Positions 14,634 through 22,224 of a stretch of DNA of 28,635 nt are shown piece by piece. Made by a program: the position numbers and the translations under genes. The notes beneath the pieces were generated by a model, which saw only the letters and a program-made list of their open reading frames with translations, was not told the DNA's origin and did not search any database. The DNA lies in the NCBI GenBank assembly GCA_934454215.1, contig CAKSGG010000028.1, forward strand, positions 1 through 28,635, written 5' to 3'. How positions within the stretch are numbered: the first letter of the stretch is position 1; each line of letters opens with the position of its first letter. The stretch is from an uncultured Clostridia bacterium (GTDB lineage Bacteria; Bacillota; Clostridia; UBA1381).

Positions 14634-15599
14634 ATGAATTTAAGTGTAATGTCACCGGTTTTAAGTCAGATGGGACTTGAGGAAGCAATAAGCTATCTTT
14701 CGAGCCTTGGAGTTGACAGCATTGAAATGGGCGTGGGAGGTTATCCCGGAAAGGCTCACGTGGACGCTGCCGACTATCTTGCACATCCCGAAAAAACAGA
14801 AAATTTAAAGAAACTTCTTGAAAAATACAATATGAAGCTTTCGGCTCTTGCCTGCCACGGCAACCCGATTCATCCGAACAAGGAAACGGCAAAGATGTAT
14901 CATGATGATTTTGTTGCCGGAATGAAGCTTGCCGTTGAGCTTGGCGTTGATACGATTATCGGTTTTTCGGGCTGCCCGGGCGACTGTGAGGATTCAAAGA
15001 ACCCCAACTGGGTAACCTGCGCATGGCCAAATGAATATATTGATATTCTGAACTGGCAGTGGAATGAGGTTCTTATTCCTTATTGGAAAAAGACTGCCGC
15101 TCTTGCAAAGGAAATCGGAATCAAGAGAATTGCTTTTGAGATGCACCCCGGATTCTGTGTATACAATCCTTATACATTGCTGAAATTGAGAGAAGCTGTA
15201 GGCGATATAATCGGCGCTAACTTTGACCCGAGCCATTTGTACTGGCAGGGAATCGACCCGTGCGAGGCAATCAAGTATCTGGGTGACGCTATTTATCACT
15301 TCCATGCAAAGGATACAAAGATTGACGAGCATAACACTGCCGTAAACGGTGTGCTCGATACAAAACCGTACGGGGATATTCTTGGCAGAAGTTGGTCGTT
15401 CAGAACGGTAGGCTACGGTCATAATGCAGACGCATGGAATAACATGATAAGCACATTGAAAGCAGTAGGCTATGACGGTGCTATAAGCATTGAGCATGAG
15501 GACGGCTTGATGTCGCCGAAGGAAGGTCTTGAAAAGGCTGTAAACTTCTTAAAGAATGTATTGATTTACGAAAACGCAGGAGAAATGTGGTGGGTTTAA
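14634..15599 (+). CDS. Sugar isomerase/epimerase-like TIM-barrel enzyme
   Basis: A 321-aa protein of the xylose-isomerase-like TIM-barrel family (AP endonuclease 2 fold). The start ATG at 14634 follows AAAGGA by 10 nt; a TTG in frame at 14625 is less likely. The barrel begins NLSVMSPVLSQMGLEEAISYL and continues with LGVDSIEMGVGG and LSALACHGNPIHPNK. The four expected metal ligands are visible: Glu in IAFEMHPGFC, Asp/His in GANFDPSHLYWQ, His in YHFHAKDTKI and Glu in AISIEHEDG near the C-terminus. Enzymes of this fold isomerise or epimerise sugars, or eliminate the aglycone from 3-keto-glycosides; the sequence does not decide which. It is the first gene of an operon and its stop overlaps the next start (TAATG). 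Confidence 0.88.
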   Translation: MNLSVMSPVLSQMGLEEAISYLSSLGVDSIEMGVGGYPGKAHVDAADYLAHPEKTENLKKLLEKYNMKLSALACHGNPIHPNKETAKMYHDDFVAGMKLAVELGVDTIIGFSGCPGDCEDSKNPNWVTCAWPNEYIDILNWQWNEVLIPYWKKTAALAKEIGIKRIAFEMHPGFCVYNPYTLLKLREAVGDIIGANFDPSHLYWQGIDPCEAIKYLGDAIYHFHAKDTKIDEHNTAVNGVLDTKPYGDILGRSWSFRTVGYGHNADAWNNMISTLKAVGYDGAISIEHEDGLMSPKEGLEKAVNFLKNVLIYENAGEMWWV

Positions 15600-16663
15600 T
15601 GAATAAGGTTTATAATATGGCATATATCGGATTCGGAGGAATGGCGTCACACCATTTCAACCAGTCGAAAGAGCTTGACAGAATAAACGTCAAGGGTATT
15701 TATGATATAAATCCCGAAAGAGTGGAGTATGCCAAAAGCGTTGGGCTTGTAACTTATTCTTCAAGAGAAGAGCTGCTTGCCGATGAGGATATTGATTTGG
15801 TACTGATTGCCGTTCCGAACGATTTACATAAGGATTTTGCGATAGAGGCTCTGCGTGCGGGCAAGAATGTTCTGTGTGAAAAGCCTGTTACGATAACATC
15901 TGATGAGCTGAAAGAAATCATGGCTGTAAGAGATGAAACGGGAAAGATTTTTGCAATAGACCAGAACAGACGTGTAAACAAGGATTTTGTCGCTATGAAA
16001 AGAGCGGTTGAGGCAGGACTTTTGGGTGACGTTTATGTTATCGAATCAAGAGTTGAAGGCTCAAGAGGAGTTCCTGCCGGCTGGCGTACGACAAAGTCGC
16101 AGGGTGGCGGTATGATGCTTGACTGGGGGGTTCATCTTATCGACCAGCTTATGTATATGTACGATTCAAAGGTTACGGAAGTGTTCTGTAAAATGTACAA
16201 AGTAAATTACGATGATGTCGATGATAACTTCCGCCTTATGCTGACGTTTGAAAACGGAATAACGGCGCATATCGAAGTATCTACCAATAACTTTATAAGC
16301 CATCCGAGATGGTATGTTCTCGGCAAAGACGGAACCTTGCAGATAGACGGCTGGGAGGCTGAAGGACGTGTTGTTCGCTGCAAGCGCCGTGAAGATACAT
16401 GGGGTGCTGAAATTAAAAAGAACAAGGTCGGACCTTCAAAGACAATGGCTCCCAGAAGTGAGGACAGCGTTGAGGAGATTGCAATACACGCTCCGACAGA
16501 TGTTGTTGATAATCTGAACCCTGTTTACTGGCAGCTTATAGACGCACTTGACGGAACTGCTCCGCTGAAGATAACTCCCGAACAGGCATTAAGAGTTGTA
16601 AAGGTAATGGAAGCGGCATTTGAGTCAAGCGAAAAGGGAATGCTTGTAAAGACTTCAATATAA
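15599..16663 (+). CDS. Second Gfo/Idh/MocA-family oxidoreductase
   Basis: A 354-aa paralogue-type enzyme, not a recent duplicate of the one at 12661, since the sequences differ throughout. The Rossmann start is AYIGFGGMASHHFNQ rather than GxGxxA, a relaxed nucleotide motif. It is followed by IYDINPER (acidic strand-2 end), CEKPVTITS, and the catalytic-region motif GGGMMLDWGVHLIDQLMYM with Asp and His. The ATG at 15599 overlaps the TAA of the isomerase gene by one base (TAATG), with GTGGTGGG as ribosome binding site, so translation is coupled. The frame is open further upstream to 15587 inside the isomerase gene. Coupling with the isomerase suggests consecutive steps on one sugar, but the substrate is unknown. 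Confidence 0.9.
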   Translation: MNKVYNMAYIGFGGMASHHFNQSKELDRINVKGIYDINPERVEYAKSVGLVTYSSREELLADEDIDLVLIAVPNDLHKDFAIEALRAGKNVLCEKPVTITSDELKEIMAVRDETGKIFAIDQNRRVNKDFVAMKRAVEAGLLGDVYVIESRVEGSRGVPAGWRTTKSQGGGMMLDWGVHLIDQLMYMYDSKVTEVFCKMYKVNYDDVDDNFRLMLTFENGITAHIEVSTNNFISHPRWYVLGKDGTLQIDGWEAEGRVVRCKRREDTWGAEIKKNKVGPSKTMAPRSEDSVEEIAIHAPTDVVDNLNPVYWQLIDALDGTAPLKITPEQALRVVKVMEAAFESSEKGMLVKTSI

Positions 16664-16664
16664 A

Positions 16665-17468
16665 ATGGATAAAATTGTTTTACCCGAAATCGTTGCGCTG
16701 GGCGTTTATGATGCGTCGGCGGTGTTTAGCGGAACTGTTACAAAAAACAGAAAGGTTTCGATGTATGAAATCGAACAGCCGCTTGAAAATGGCGGAATAT
16801 CGTTCACGGACGATTTAAAAACAGATATAACCACAGATTTAATAATATGTGCAAAACCGGGGCAGCAGCGTCATACGCAGCTGCCCTTTAGGAGTTTATA
16901 TGTACATATGATTCTTGAGGACGGCTTTTTAAGCGGCATACTGAAAAAAGCGCCGACCTATTTCAGAACAAAACAGCCCGAACGGTACAGGAAAATCTTT
17001 TCGGATTTATGCCGTTTATATGATACTGGATTGGAATTTGATACGGTTTTACTGCAAAGCAGAATGCTTGAGCTGATATATACAATTCGTCTTGATACTG
17101 CAAATATTCTCAAAGACGGCTTGAAAACAAAGGGGGATTTGCTGATTGAGAAAGCAGTGGATTTCATAAACGATAATTTTCAGCGGAGTATAAGCCTTGA
17201 CGAAATTGCGGAAAGCGTGTCTTTAAGCCCCATATATTTTCATAACAGATTTAAAAAAGCAACGGGAAAAACTCCGCACGAATACATAACCGAAAAGCGA
17301 ATAAAAAAGGCGGTAAATATGATGATGACAACGAACATGAGTCATGCGGAAATAGCGTATGAGTGCGGTTTTTCATCACAGTCCTATTTCAGCAGTGCAT
17401 TTAAAAAGTCAACGGGGCTTTCGCCGAGGGATTATATGCGTACGGTTTATGAAAAATACGAACAGTAA
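16665..17468 (+). CDS. Second AraC-family regulator, last gene of the sugar operon
   Basis: A 267-aa transcription factor beginning 1 nt after the stop of the oxidoreductase gene, hence cotranscribed. The N-terminal part (about 1-150) is a poorly conserved sensor domain (DLIICAKPGQQRHTQLPFRS). The C-terminal double helix-turn-helix is clear, with LDEIAESVSLSPIYFHNRFKKATGKTPHEYI and HAEIAYECGFSSQSYFSSAFKKSTGLSPRDYM. Being inside the operon, it probably gives feedback control of its own operon. No terminator with a T-run was found between it and the rpsT promoter. Confidence 0.88.
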   Translation: MDKIVLPEIVALGVYDASAVFSGTVTKNRKVSMYEIEQPLENGGISFTDDLKTDITTDLIICAKPGQQRHTQLPFRSLYVHMILEDGFLSGILKKAPTYFRTKQPERYRKIFSDLCRLYDTGLEFDTVLLQSRMLELIYTIRLDTANILKDGLKTKGDLLIEKAVDFINDNFQRSISLDEIAESVSLSPIYFHNRFKKATGKTPHEYITEKRIKKAVNMMMTTNMSHAEIAYECGFSSQSYFSSAFKKSTGLSPRDYMRTVYEKYEQ

Positions 17469-17555
17469 TTAATCGTTACTTTATATAAAAAATACGTTTA
17501 TGACAGGCAAAAAATATGTTACTTTGAAAAAAATGAAAAAAATGAAAAAAAACAC

Positions 17556-17584
17556 TTGCAATTCACCGCAAAATAGTGTATACT
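17556..17584 (+). promoter_or_regulatory. Promoter of rpsT
   Basis: TTGCAA (17556-17561), 17 nt and TATACT (17579-17584). It is preceded by an A-rich tract (17527-17552, short AAAAAATG-type repeats) that could act as an UP element. The leader would be only about 33 nt. Confidence 0.75.
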
Positions 17585-17623
17585 ATTAAGGTGTTATAAT
17601 TAAATCTTGTGGAGGTGTTTAGT

Positions 17624-17887
17624 ATGCCAAATATTAAATCGGCAAAAAAGCGTGTTTTGGTAGCAAAGAAAAAGACTTTGATAAACCAAATGCACAAAAC
17701 TGCGCTGAAAACCGCTATTAAAAAGTTTGAAGACGCAGTAACAGCCGCTGACAAAGACAACGCTAAAGTTTTGTTTAACGATGCAGTTAAGAAATTGGAC
17801 AGAGGCGTTAAGCAGGGAATCCTGCATAAAAATACAGCGGCAAGAAAGAAGTCACAGTTGGCTTTAAAGCTTGCAAAGCTTGCGTAA
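17624..17887 (+). CDS. rpsT: 30S ribosomal protein S20
   Basis: An 87-aa, Lys-rich protein that binds 16S rRNA early in 30S assembly. The sequence MPNIKSAKKRVLVAKKKTL and the C-terminal GVKQGILHKNTAARKKSQLALKLAKL are typical for S20, and the length is normal. The ATG at 17624 follows a perfect GGAGGTG (17611-17617) by 6 nt; the frame extends upstream to 17609 but that start would lie within the ribosome binding site. It is a single-gene unit with its own promoter and terminator, facing tex-lgt. Confidence 0.97.
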   Translation: MPNIKSAKKRVLVAKKKTLINQMHKTALKTAIKKFEDAVTAADKDNAKVLFNDAVKKLDRGVKQGILHKNTAARKKSQLALKLAKLA

Positions 17888-17902
17888 GTTTGTAGAATTA
17901 AT

Positions 17903-17933
17903 AAAACGGCATGATTGTTTATCATGCCGTTTT
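17903..17933. terminator. Bidirectional terminator shared by rpsT and lgt
   Basis: A perfect 13-bp stem (17903-17915 with 17921-17933) with a 5-nt loop, with A4 at one end and T4 at the other, works in both directions. On the minus strand the 5' arm contains the last codons and the TGA stop of lgt, so the terminator overlaps that gene. Confidence 0.92.
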
Positions 17934-18710
17934 GTTTCGTTTTGTTACTATTGCAAATATTGAAATCCCCGTTATAATTCCGAGCAGTGCAACCGCCTGC
18001 GAAATTCCGAGTACATTCGGAATCAGATACAGTATATAATTTGTGTTCCTCATTCCTTCAAGAAACAGCCGCCCGAATGAATACCAGAAAATATAAAATG
18101 CAAATACCTGACCGTCTGCGGTTTTCTTATCTCGGAACAAGACGAGCAGAATAAGCCCGAGAATATTCCACAGAGATTCGTATAAAAACAGCGGATGAAC
18201 GGGCGCTGCACCGTTTATGCTCATGCCCCACGGCAGGTTTGTTTTAAGCCCGTAAACCTCGGCGTTTACAAAATTTCCAAACCGTCCTATTGCCTGACCG
18301 ATAAACAGTCCGGGACAGCATACGTCAAGCGCATTTTTGAACGATATTTTTTTGTATTTGCAGTATATTGCCGTTGAAATCAATGCACCGATAATTCCGC
18401 CGTATATAGCAAGTCCGCCGTTCCAGATTTTGAACATATCCCAAACGCTGTTAAACTCGTCAAGTGCGAAAATGACGTAATATATTCTTGCAAATATAAT
18501 TCCCGAAATAAGTCCGTAGAGTGATATATCCCATACGCAGTCTTTTTCAAGCCCTCTTTTTTCGGCGGTATTATACACGAACAGACAGCCTGCGAAAAAA
18601 CCTGTCAGAATAATAAGCGCATACCAGTATATATCCTTTGCCCCGATTGAGAATGCAACGGGATTGATATTGAATGTCAGATTTAGTTTTGGAAACGATA
18701 TTACATTCAT
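17922..18710 (-). CDS. lgt: Prolipoprotein diacylglyceryl transferase
   Basis: Transfers a diacylglyceryl group from phosphatidylglycerol to the lipobox Cys of prolipoproteins, the first step of lipoprotein maturation. The 262-aa polytopic membrane protein has about seven hydrophobic helices. It carries the Lgt signature IGQAIGRFGNFVNAEVYG at residues 137-154, the YWYALIILTGFFAG region, GGLAIYGGIIGAL and HPLFLYESLWN. The start at 18710 lies 4 nt after the tex stop codon, and its ribosome binding site AGAGGTG is within the last tex codons, so it is translated from a tex-lgt transcript. Confidence 0.96.
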   Translation of the reverse strand: MNVISFPKLNLTFNINPVAFSIGAKDIYWYALIILTGFFAGCLFVYNTAEKRGLEKDCVWDISLYGLISGIIFARIYYVIFALDEFNSVWDMFKIWNGGLAIYGGIIGALISTAIYCKYKKISFKNALDVCCPGLFIGQAIGRFGNFVNAEVYGLKTNLPWGMSINGAAPVHPLFLYESLWNILGLILLVLFRDKKTADGQVFAFYIFWYSFGRLFLEGMRNTNYILYLIPNVLGISQAVALLGIITGISIFAIVTKRNKTA

Positions 18711-18714
18711 GAAA

Positions 18715-20871
18715 TTACACCTCTTTCATAGTCAATGAAATACGCTTTTTATTTGTATCAACATCAAGAATCTTTACCTTAACGCTGTCGCCGACCGATA
18801 AAACGTCTGTCGGGTGCTTGATGTATCTGTCGCATATCTGCGAAATATGAACAAGTCCGTCCTGATGAACACCGATGTCAACAAATGCTCCGAAATCTAT
18901 TACATTCCTGACCGTACCGTTTAAAATCATGCCGGGCTTTAAATCCTCCATTGACAGTATATCACTTCGCAGAACGGGCTGCGGCAGCTCTTCGCGCGGG
19001 TCACGTCCTTTTTTGAGTAAGCTGTCGACAATATCCACTATTGTAATTCCGCCTATTCCGAGTTTTTCCGAAAGCTCGCTTACGCTCATATCCTTCATAC
19101 GTGATTTTATATCAGAGATGTTTCCGTCAATAACGTCCTGTTCGGTATATCCGAGAATTTGCAGAAGCTCTTTTGCGGCTTTGTAGCTTTCGGGGTGTAC
19201 GGAAGTGTTATCAAGAACGTTGTCACCGTCTGCAATCCGTAAAAATCCGGCACATTGCTCAAATGCTTTTGCGCCTAATTTAGGAACTTTTAAAAGCTCT
19301 TTTCTTGTTTTGAATTTTCCGTTTTCCTCACGGTACACAGTGATGTTTTTAGCAACAGTTTTGTTTACTCCTGCGATGTATGAAAGAAGTGACGGTGAGG
19401 CGGTGTTTAAATCCACGCCTACGCTGTTTACACAACTTTCGACAACTCCGCCCAGAGCCTCGCCCAGACGTTTTTGATTCATGTCGTGCTGATACTGACC
19501 GACGCCGATTGATTTAGGGTCGATTTTTACAAGCTCGGCTAACGGGTCTTGTAAACGTCTTGCAATTGAAACGGCACTGCGCAGTGCCACATCATATTGA
19601 GGAAATTCCTCTGCCGCAAGCTTTGACGCACTGTAAACCGACGCTCCCGCCTCGTTTGTCATCATGTAATAAACCTTTTCGTCAAGCTCGCTTATAAGCT
19701 CGGCAACGAGTATTTCGCTTTCCTTTGACGCTGTTCCGTTTCCGATTGAAATTATATTGACATGATTTCTCTTAATCATATCCTTTAGAATTTTTTTTGC
19801 CTTATCCTTGTCATGGCTGGGAAGTGTACAGTATACTATTCCTGTATCGAGAACCTTGCCCGTATCGTCAACAACGGCAATTTTACAGCCTGTTCTGTAG
19901 CCGGGGTCAAGCCCGAGAACGACGCTGCCCTTTATCGGCGGCTGCAAAAGAAGTCCCGAAAGGTTTTTGTTGAATACCTTTATTGACGCCTCCTGTGCGT
20001 TTTCGGTGAGCAGGTTTCTTATTTCCGTTTCGATTGACGGAGCGATGAGACGCTTGTATGCGTCCTCTGCGGCTTCCTTAATATATTCGGCGGCGGGTGA
20101 CGGCTTTTTTGAAACAAGCTTTTTTATGAGATATTTGATTATGATTTCTTCATCAACTTCAAGCTTTACCGAAAGAAAGCCTTCCTTTTCGCCTCTGTTT
20201 ACCGCAAGAAGTCTGTGCGTCGGGATTTTTGCGGCGCTTTCCGAATAGTCGTAATACTGAGAATATACGCTGTCATCTTCTTTCACTGCCTTTGAACAGA
20301 TTATACCTTTTTCAAGCGTTGTATGTCTTATATCCTTGCGGAATTCCGCATTGTCGCTGATATTTTCGGCAATAATATCCATTGCTCCGTGAATGGCTTC
20401 ATCAATATCCGCAACGCCTTTTTCCTCACTTATATATTCGGCTGCGGCGGTGACGATGTCCGTTCCGTCCTGTGCCGTAATAAGCTCGGCTAACGGTTCA
20501 AGTCCCTTTTCTTTGGCAATTGTGGCTCTTGTGCGGCGCTTGGGTCTGAACGGGCGGTATATATCTTCAAGCTCCGCAAGTGTAACGGCAGAAGTGATTG
20601 ACGATGAAATCTCGTCTGTCAGACTGCCCTGCTCGTCTATAAGGCGTAATATTTCTTCTTTTTTTGCTTCGAGCGAGCGGAGATAATTCAAGCGCTCAAA
20701 AAAGTCACGGAGTATATCGTCGCTTAATGTTCCTGTTTTTTCCTTTCTGTACCGTGCTATAAAAGGAATTGTATTTCCCTCGTCGATTAACTCGATTGTA
20801 TTATCTACCTGCCACTGTGCAATCGCAAATTCATCGGCAAGCTGTTTTTTTATGGTATTTTCATTATCCAT
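18715..20871 (-). CDS. tex: Tex-family RNA-binding transcription accessory protein
   Basis: A 718-aa cytosolic nucleic-acid-binding protein associated with transcription. The chosen ATG at 20871 follows a GGAGGATT site; the frame stays open to 20922 without support. Domains in order: the N-terminal helical Tex domain (VDNTIELIDEGNTIPFIARYRKEKTGTL near residues 20-47), a YqgF/RNase H-like fold (VLGLDPGYRTGCKIAVVDDTGKVL, about 320-345), helix-hairpin-helix repeats (LLSYIAGVNKTVAKNI ... LLKVPKLGAKAFEQCAGFLRI, about 490-550), and a C-terminal S1 RNA-binding domain (GTVRNVIDFGAFVDIGVHQDGLVHIS, about 645-715). The length and architecture are normal for Tex. It is the first gene of an operon with lgt. 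Confidence 0.95.
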   Translation of the reverse strand: MDNENTIKKQLADEFAIAQWQVDNTIELIDEGNTIPFIARYRKEKTGTLSDDILRDFFERLNYLRSLEAKKEEILRLIDEQGSLTDEISSSITSAVTLAELEDIYRPFRPKRRTRATIAKEKGLEPLAELITAQDGTDIVTAAAEYISEEKGVADIDEAIHGAMDIIAENISDNAEFRKDIRHTTLEKGIICSKAVKEDDSVYSQYYDYSESAAKIPTHRLLAVNRGEKEGFLSVKLEVDEEIIIKYLIKKLVSKKPSPAAEYIKEAAEDAYKRLIAPSIETEIRNLLTENAQEASIKVFNKNLSGLLLQPPIKGSVVLGLDPGYRTGCKIAVVDDTGKVLDTGIVYCTLPSHDKDKAKKILKDMIKRNHVNIISIGNGTASKESEILVAELISELDEKVYYMMTNEAGASVYSASKLAAEEFPQYDVALRSAVSIARRLQDPLAELVKIDPKSIGVGQYQHDMNQKRLGEALGGVVESCVNSVGVDLNTASPSLLSYIAGVNKTVAKNITVYREENGKFKTRKELLKVPKLGAKAFEQCAGFLRIADGDNVLDNTSVHPESYKAAKELLQILGYTEQDVIDGNISDIKSRMKDMSVSELSEKLGIGGITIVDIVDSLLKKGRDPREELPQPVLRSDILSMEDLKPGMILNGTVRNVIDFGAFVDIGVHQDGLVHISQICDRYIKHPTDVLSVGDSVKVKILDVDTNKKRISLTMKEV

Positions 20872-20895
20872 GTGTATAATCCTCCAAAAATGCCG

Positions 20896-20920
20896 GTTAC
20901 AAAAAAATAATTTTTGTAAC
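20896..20920. repeat. Perfect 10-bp inverted repeat in the tex leader
   Basis: GTTACAAAAA (20896-20905) and TTTTTGTAAC (20911-20920) flank AATAA. On the minus strand it lies about 10 nt upstream of the tex ribosome binding site. It could be a DNA operator or an RNA hairpin in the leader; no T-run terminator follows. A possible weak tex promoter upstream (TTGTGA, 17 nt, TATTTT on the minus strand) was not strong enough to list. Confidence 0.7.
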
Positions 20921-20949
20921 AAAACTGAAAATAAATTTTAAAAAATGTA

Positions 20950-20978
20950 TTCACAAATTCAAAAAAATGTGATATAAT
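20950..20978 (+). promoter_or_regulatory. Distal promoter of the dcw (rsmH-mraY) cluster
   Basis: TTCACA (20950-20955), 17 nt and TATAAT (20973-20978) with an extended TGA before the -10, 11 of 12 consensus positions. It points toward rsmH with a leader of about 250 nt. Confidence 0.7.
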
Positions 20979-20984
20979 AACAAG

Positions 20985-21234
20985 GTATACAATATGTAGT
21001 GTATGAACGGTGTAATATGACCGAAATATACTACCAAAAAAAACCTGTCAAAATGAATTATACCCTATTTTTTCGGTTTTGACAATACCCAAATTGAAAT
21101 TTTTAATTTAAAATGCCGAAAAACGGCATGGGTATAAGGTTTTTGAGAAAAAAATACTTGCGTTTTTCTCTGTGTCGGGGTAAAATAACAGAGTAAAAAT
21201 GTTTTACCGTGAGAGATGCGGAGGGAAATTTATT
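20985..21234 (+). promoter_or_regulatory. Structured, non-coding leader upstream of rsmH
   Basis: This is the gene-free part of 20872-21234. No ORF with a ribosome binding site was found, and no mraZ. It contains many complementary pairs: ACCGAAA/TTTCGGT (21020-21026, 21071-21077), TGTCAAAA/TTTTGACA (21046-21053, 21077-21084), TTATACCC/GGGTATAA (21058-21065, 21130-21137), the perfect hairpin ATGCCG-A5-CGGCAT (21113-21129), GAGAAAAA/TTTTTCTC (21145-21152, 21163-21170) and GGTAAAA/TTTTACC (21179-21185, 21202-21208). Several pairings exclude each other. It matches no riboswitch class that I recognise. Confidence 0.55.
21158..21186 (+). promoter_or_regulatory. Possible proximal promoter of rsmH
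   Basis: TTGCGT (21158-21163), 17 nt and TAAAAT (21181-21186). The -35 is poor (3 of 6), the -10 good (5 of 6), and spacing is ideal. It would give a short leader of about 40 nt and bypass the structured region. Confidence 0.4.
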
Positions 21235-22185
21235 TTGGAAAACAAAAGTAATATAAATTTCAAACACATTTCCGTTTTGTTTGAGGAGAGCATAGATGCG
21301 CTGAACATAAAGGATAACGGCATATATGCGGACGGTACTTTGGGCGGCGGCGGTCACTCGGAGGGGATACTCATGCGGAACGATACGTGCAGGCTGATTG
21401 GCATTGACCAAGATGCTGACGCAATTGCGGCGGCGACGGAAAGACTGAAACCGTTCGGCGGCAGAGTAACAGCGGTGAAAAGCAATTTTTCAAGGATAAA
21501 AGGGATATTAAGTGATTTGAATATAGACGGATTGGACGGCGCTGTTCTTGATTTGGGCGTCAGTTCATATCAGCTTGACAATGCGGAAAGAGGTTTTTCG
21601 TATATGCAGGACGCTCCACTTGATATGCGTATGGACAGGCAGGGCGGATTTTCGGCTTATGAGCTTGTTAATACATATTCGGAGGACGAGCTTTCAAGAG
21701 TGTTTTTTGATTACGGAGAAGAAAAGTGGTCAAAACGGATTGCCGAATTTATATGCGGGCGCAGAAATGAAAAGCCGATACAAACAACCGGCGAGCTTGT
21801 CGATATTATAAAGGCGGCAATACCGAAAAAGGCACGGCTTGACGGAGGACACCCAGCAAAGCGTGTTTTTCAGGCAATAAGAATTGAGGTGAACGGCGAA
21901 TTAAAAATCCTTGACGGTGCGGTGCGTGATTTTATATCGGTGCTGAAACCGGGCGGACGGCTGGCTGTTATAACGTTCCATTCTTTGGAGGACAGGATTG
22001 TTAAAAGAGCCTTCGGAGAGCTTTCAAAGGGGTGTGTATGCCCGAAAGAATTTCCCGTTTGCGTATGCGGAAAAAAGCCGGTTATTAAGCTTGTATCAAA
22101 AAAACCGATTTTGCCGTCAAAGCATGAGGAAGAAGAAAACCCGAGGTCAAAAAGCGCAAAGCTTCGTGTTGCGGAGAAGCTTTGA
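21235..22185 (+). CDS. rsmH: 16S rRNA m4C1402 methyltransferase RsmH (MraW)
   Basis: Methylates N4 of C1402 in 16S rRNA using S-adenosylmethionine. The preferred start is the TTG at 21235, 9 nt after GGAGGG (21220-21225), giving 316 aa, a normal size. The upstream in-frame ATG at 21199 has no ribosome binding site. The protein begins ENKSNINFKHISVLFEESIDAL, followed by the SAM-binding GIYADGTLGGGGHSEGIL and IGIDQDADAI. Further family motifs are AVLDLGVSSYQLD, ERGFSYMQDAPLDMRMD, GGHPAKRVFQAIRIEVNGEL and GGRLAVITFHSLEDRIVK. The gene opens the dcw cluster; mraZ, usually just upstream, is missing. Confidence 0.95.
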   Translation: MENKSNINFKHISVLFEESIDALNIKDNGIYADGTLGGGGHSEGILMRNDTCRLIGIDQDADAIAAATERLKPFGGRVTAVKSNFSRIKGILSDLNIDGLDGAVLDLGVSSYQLDNAERGFSYMQDAPLDMRMDRQGGFSAYELVNTYSEDELSRVFFDYGEEKWSKRIAEFICGRRNEKPIQTTGELVDIIKAAIPKKARLDGGHPAKRVFQAIRIEVNGELKILDGAVRDFISVLKPGGRLAVITFHSLEDRIVKRAFGELSKGCVCPKEFPVCVCGKKPVIKLVSKKPILPSKHEEEENPRSKSAKLRVAEKL

Positions 22186-22224
22186 CAAATCAAGTATTAA
22201 TAGAGTAGTTTTAAGGAGAATATT

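Noticed and set aside
17469..17555. Terminator for the second AraC gene
   Set aside because: No hairpin with a stable stem was found; the A-rich repeats here look more like upstream promoter DNA of rpsT.
20921..20970. Minus-strand tex promoter (TTGTGA, 17 nt, TATTTT)
   Set aside because: Each box matches only 4 of 6 positions in very A/T-rich DNA, so it is not distinguishable from background.
21103..21411. Minus-strand frame of 102 aa across the rsmH leader
   Set aside because: It overlaps the conserved start of rsmH, has no ribosome binding site and no recognisable motif.
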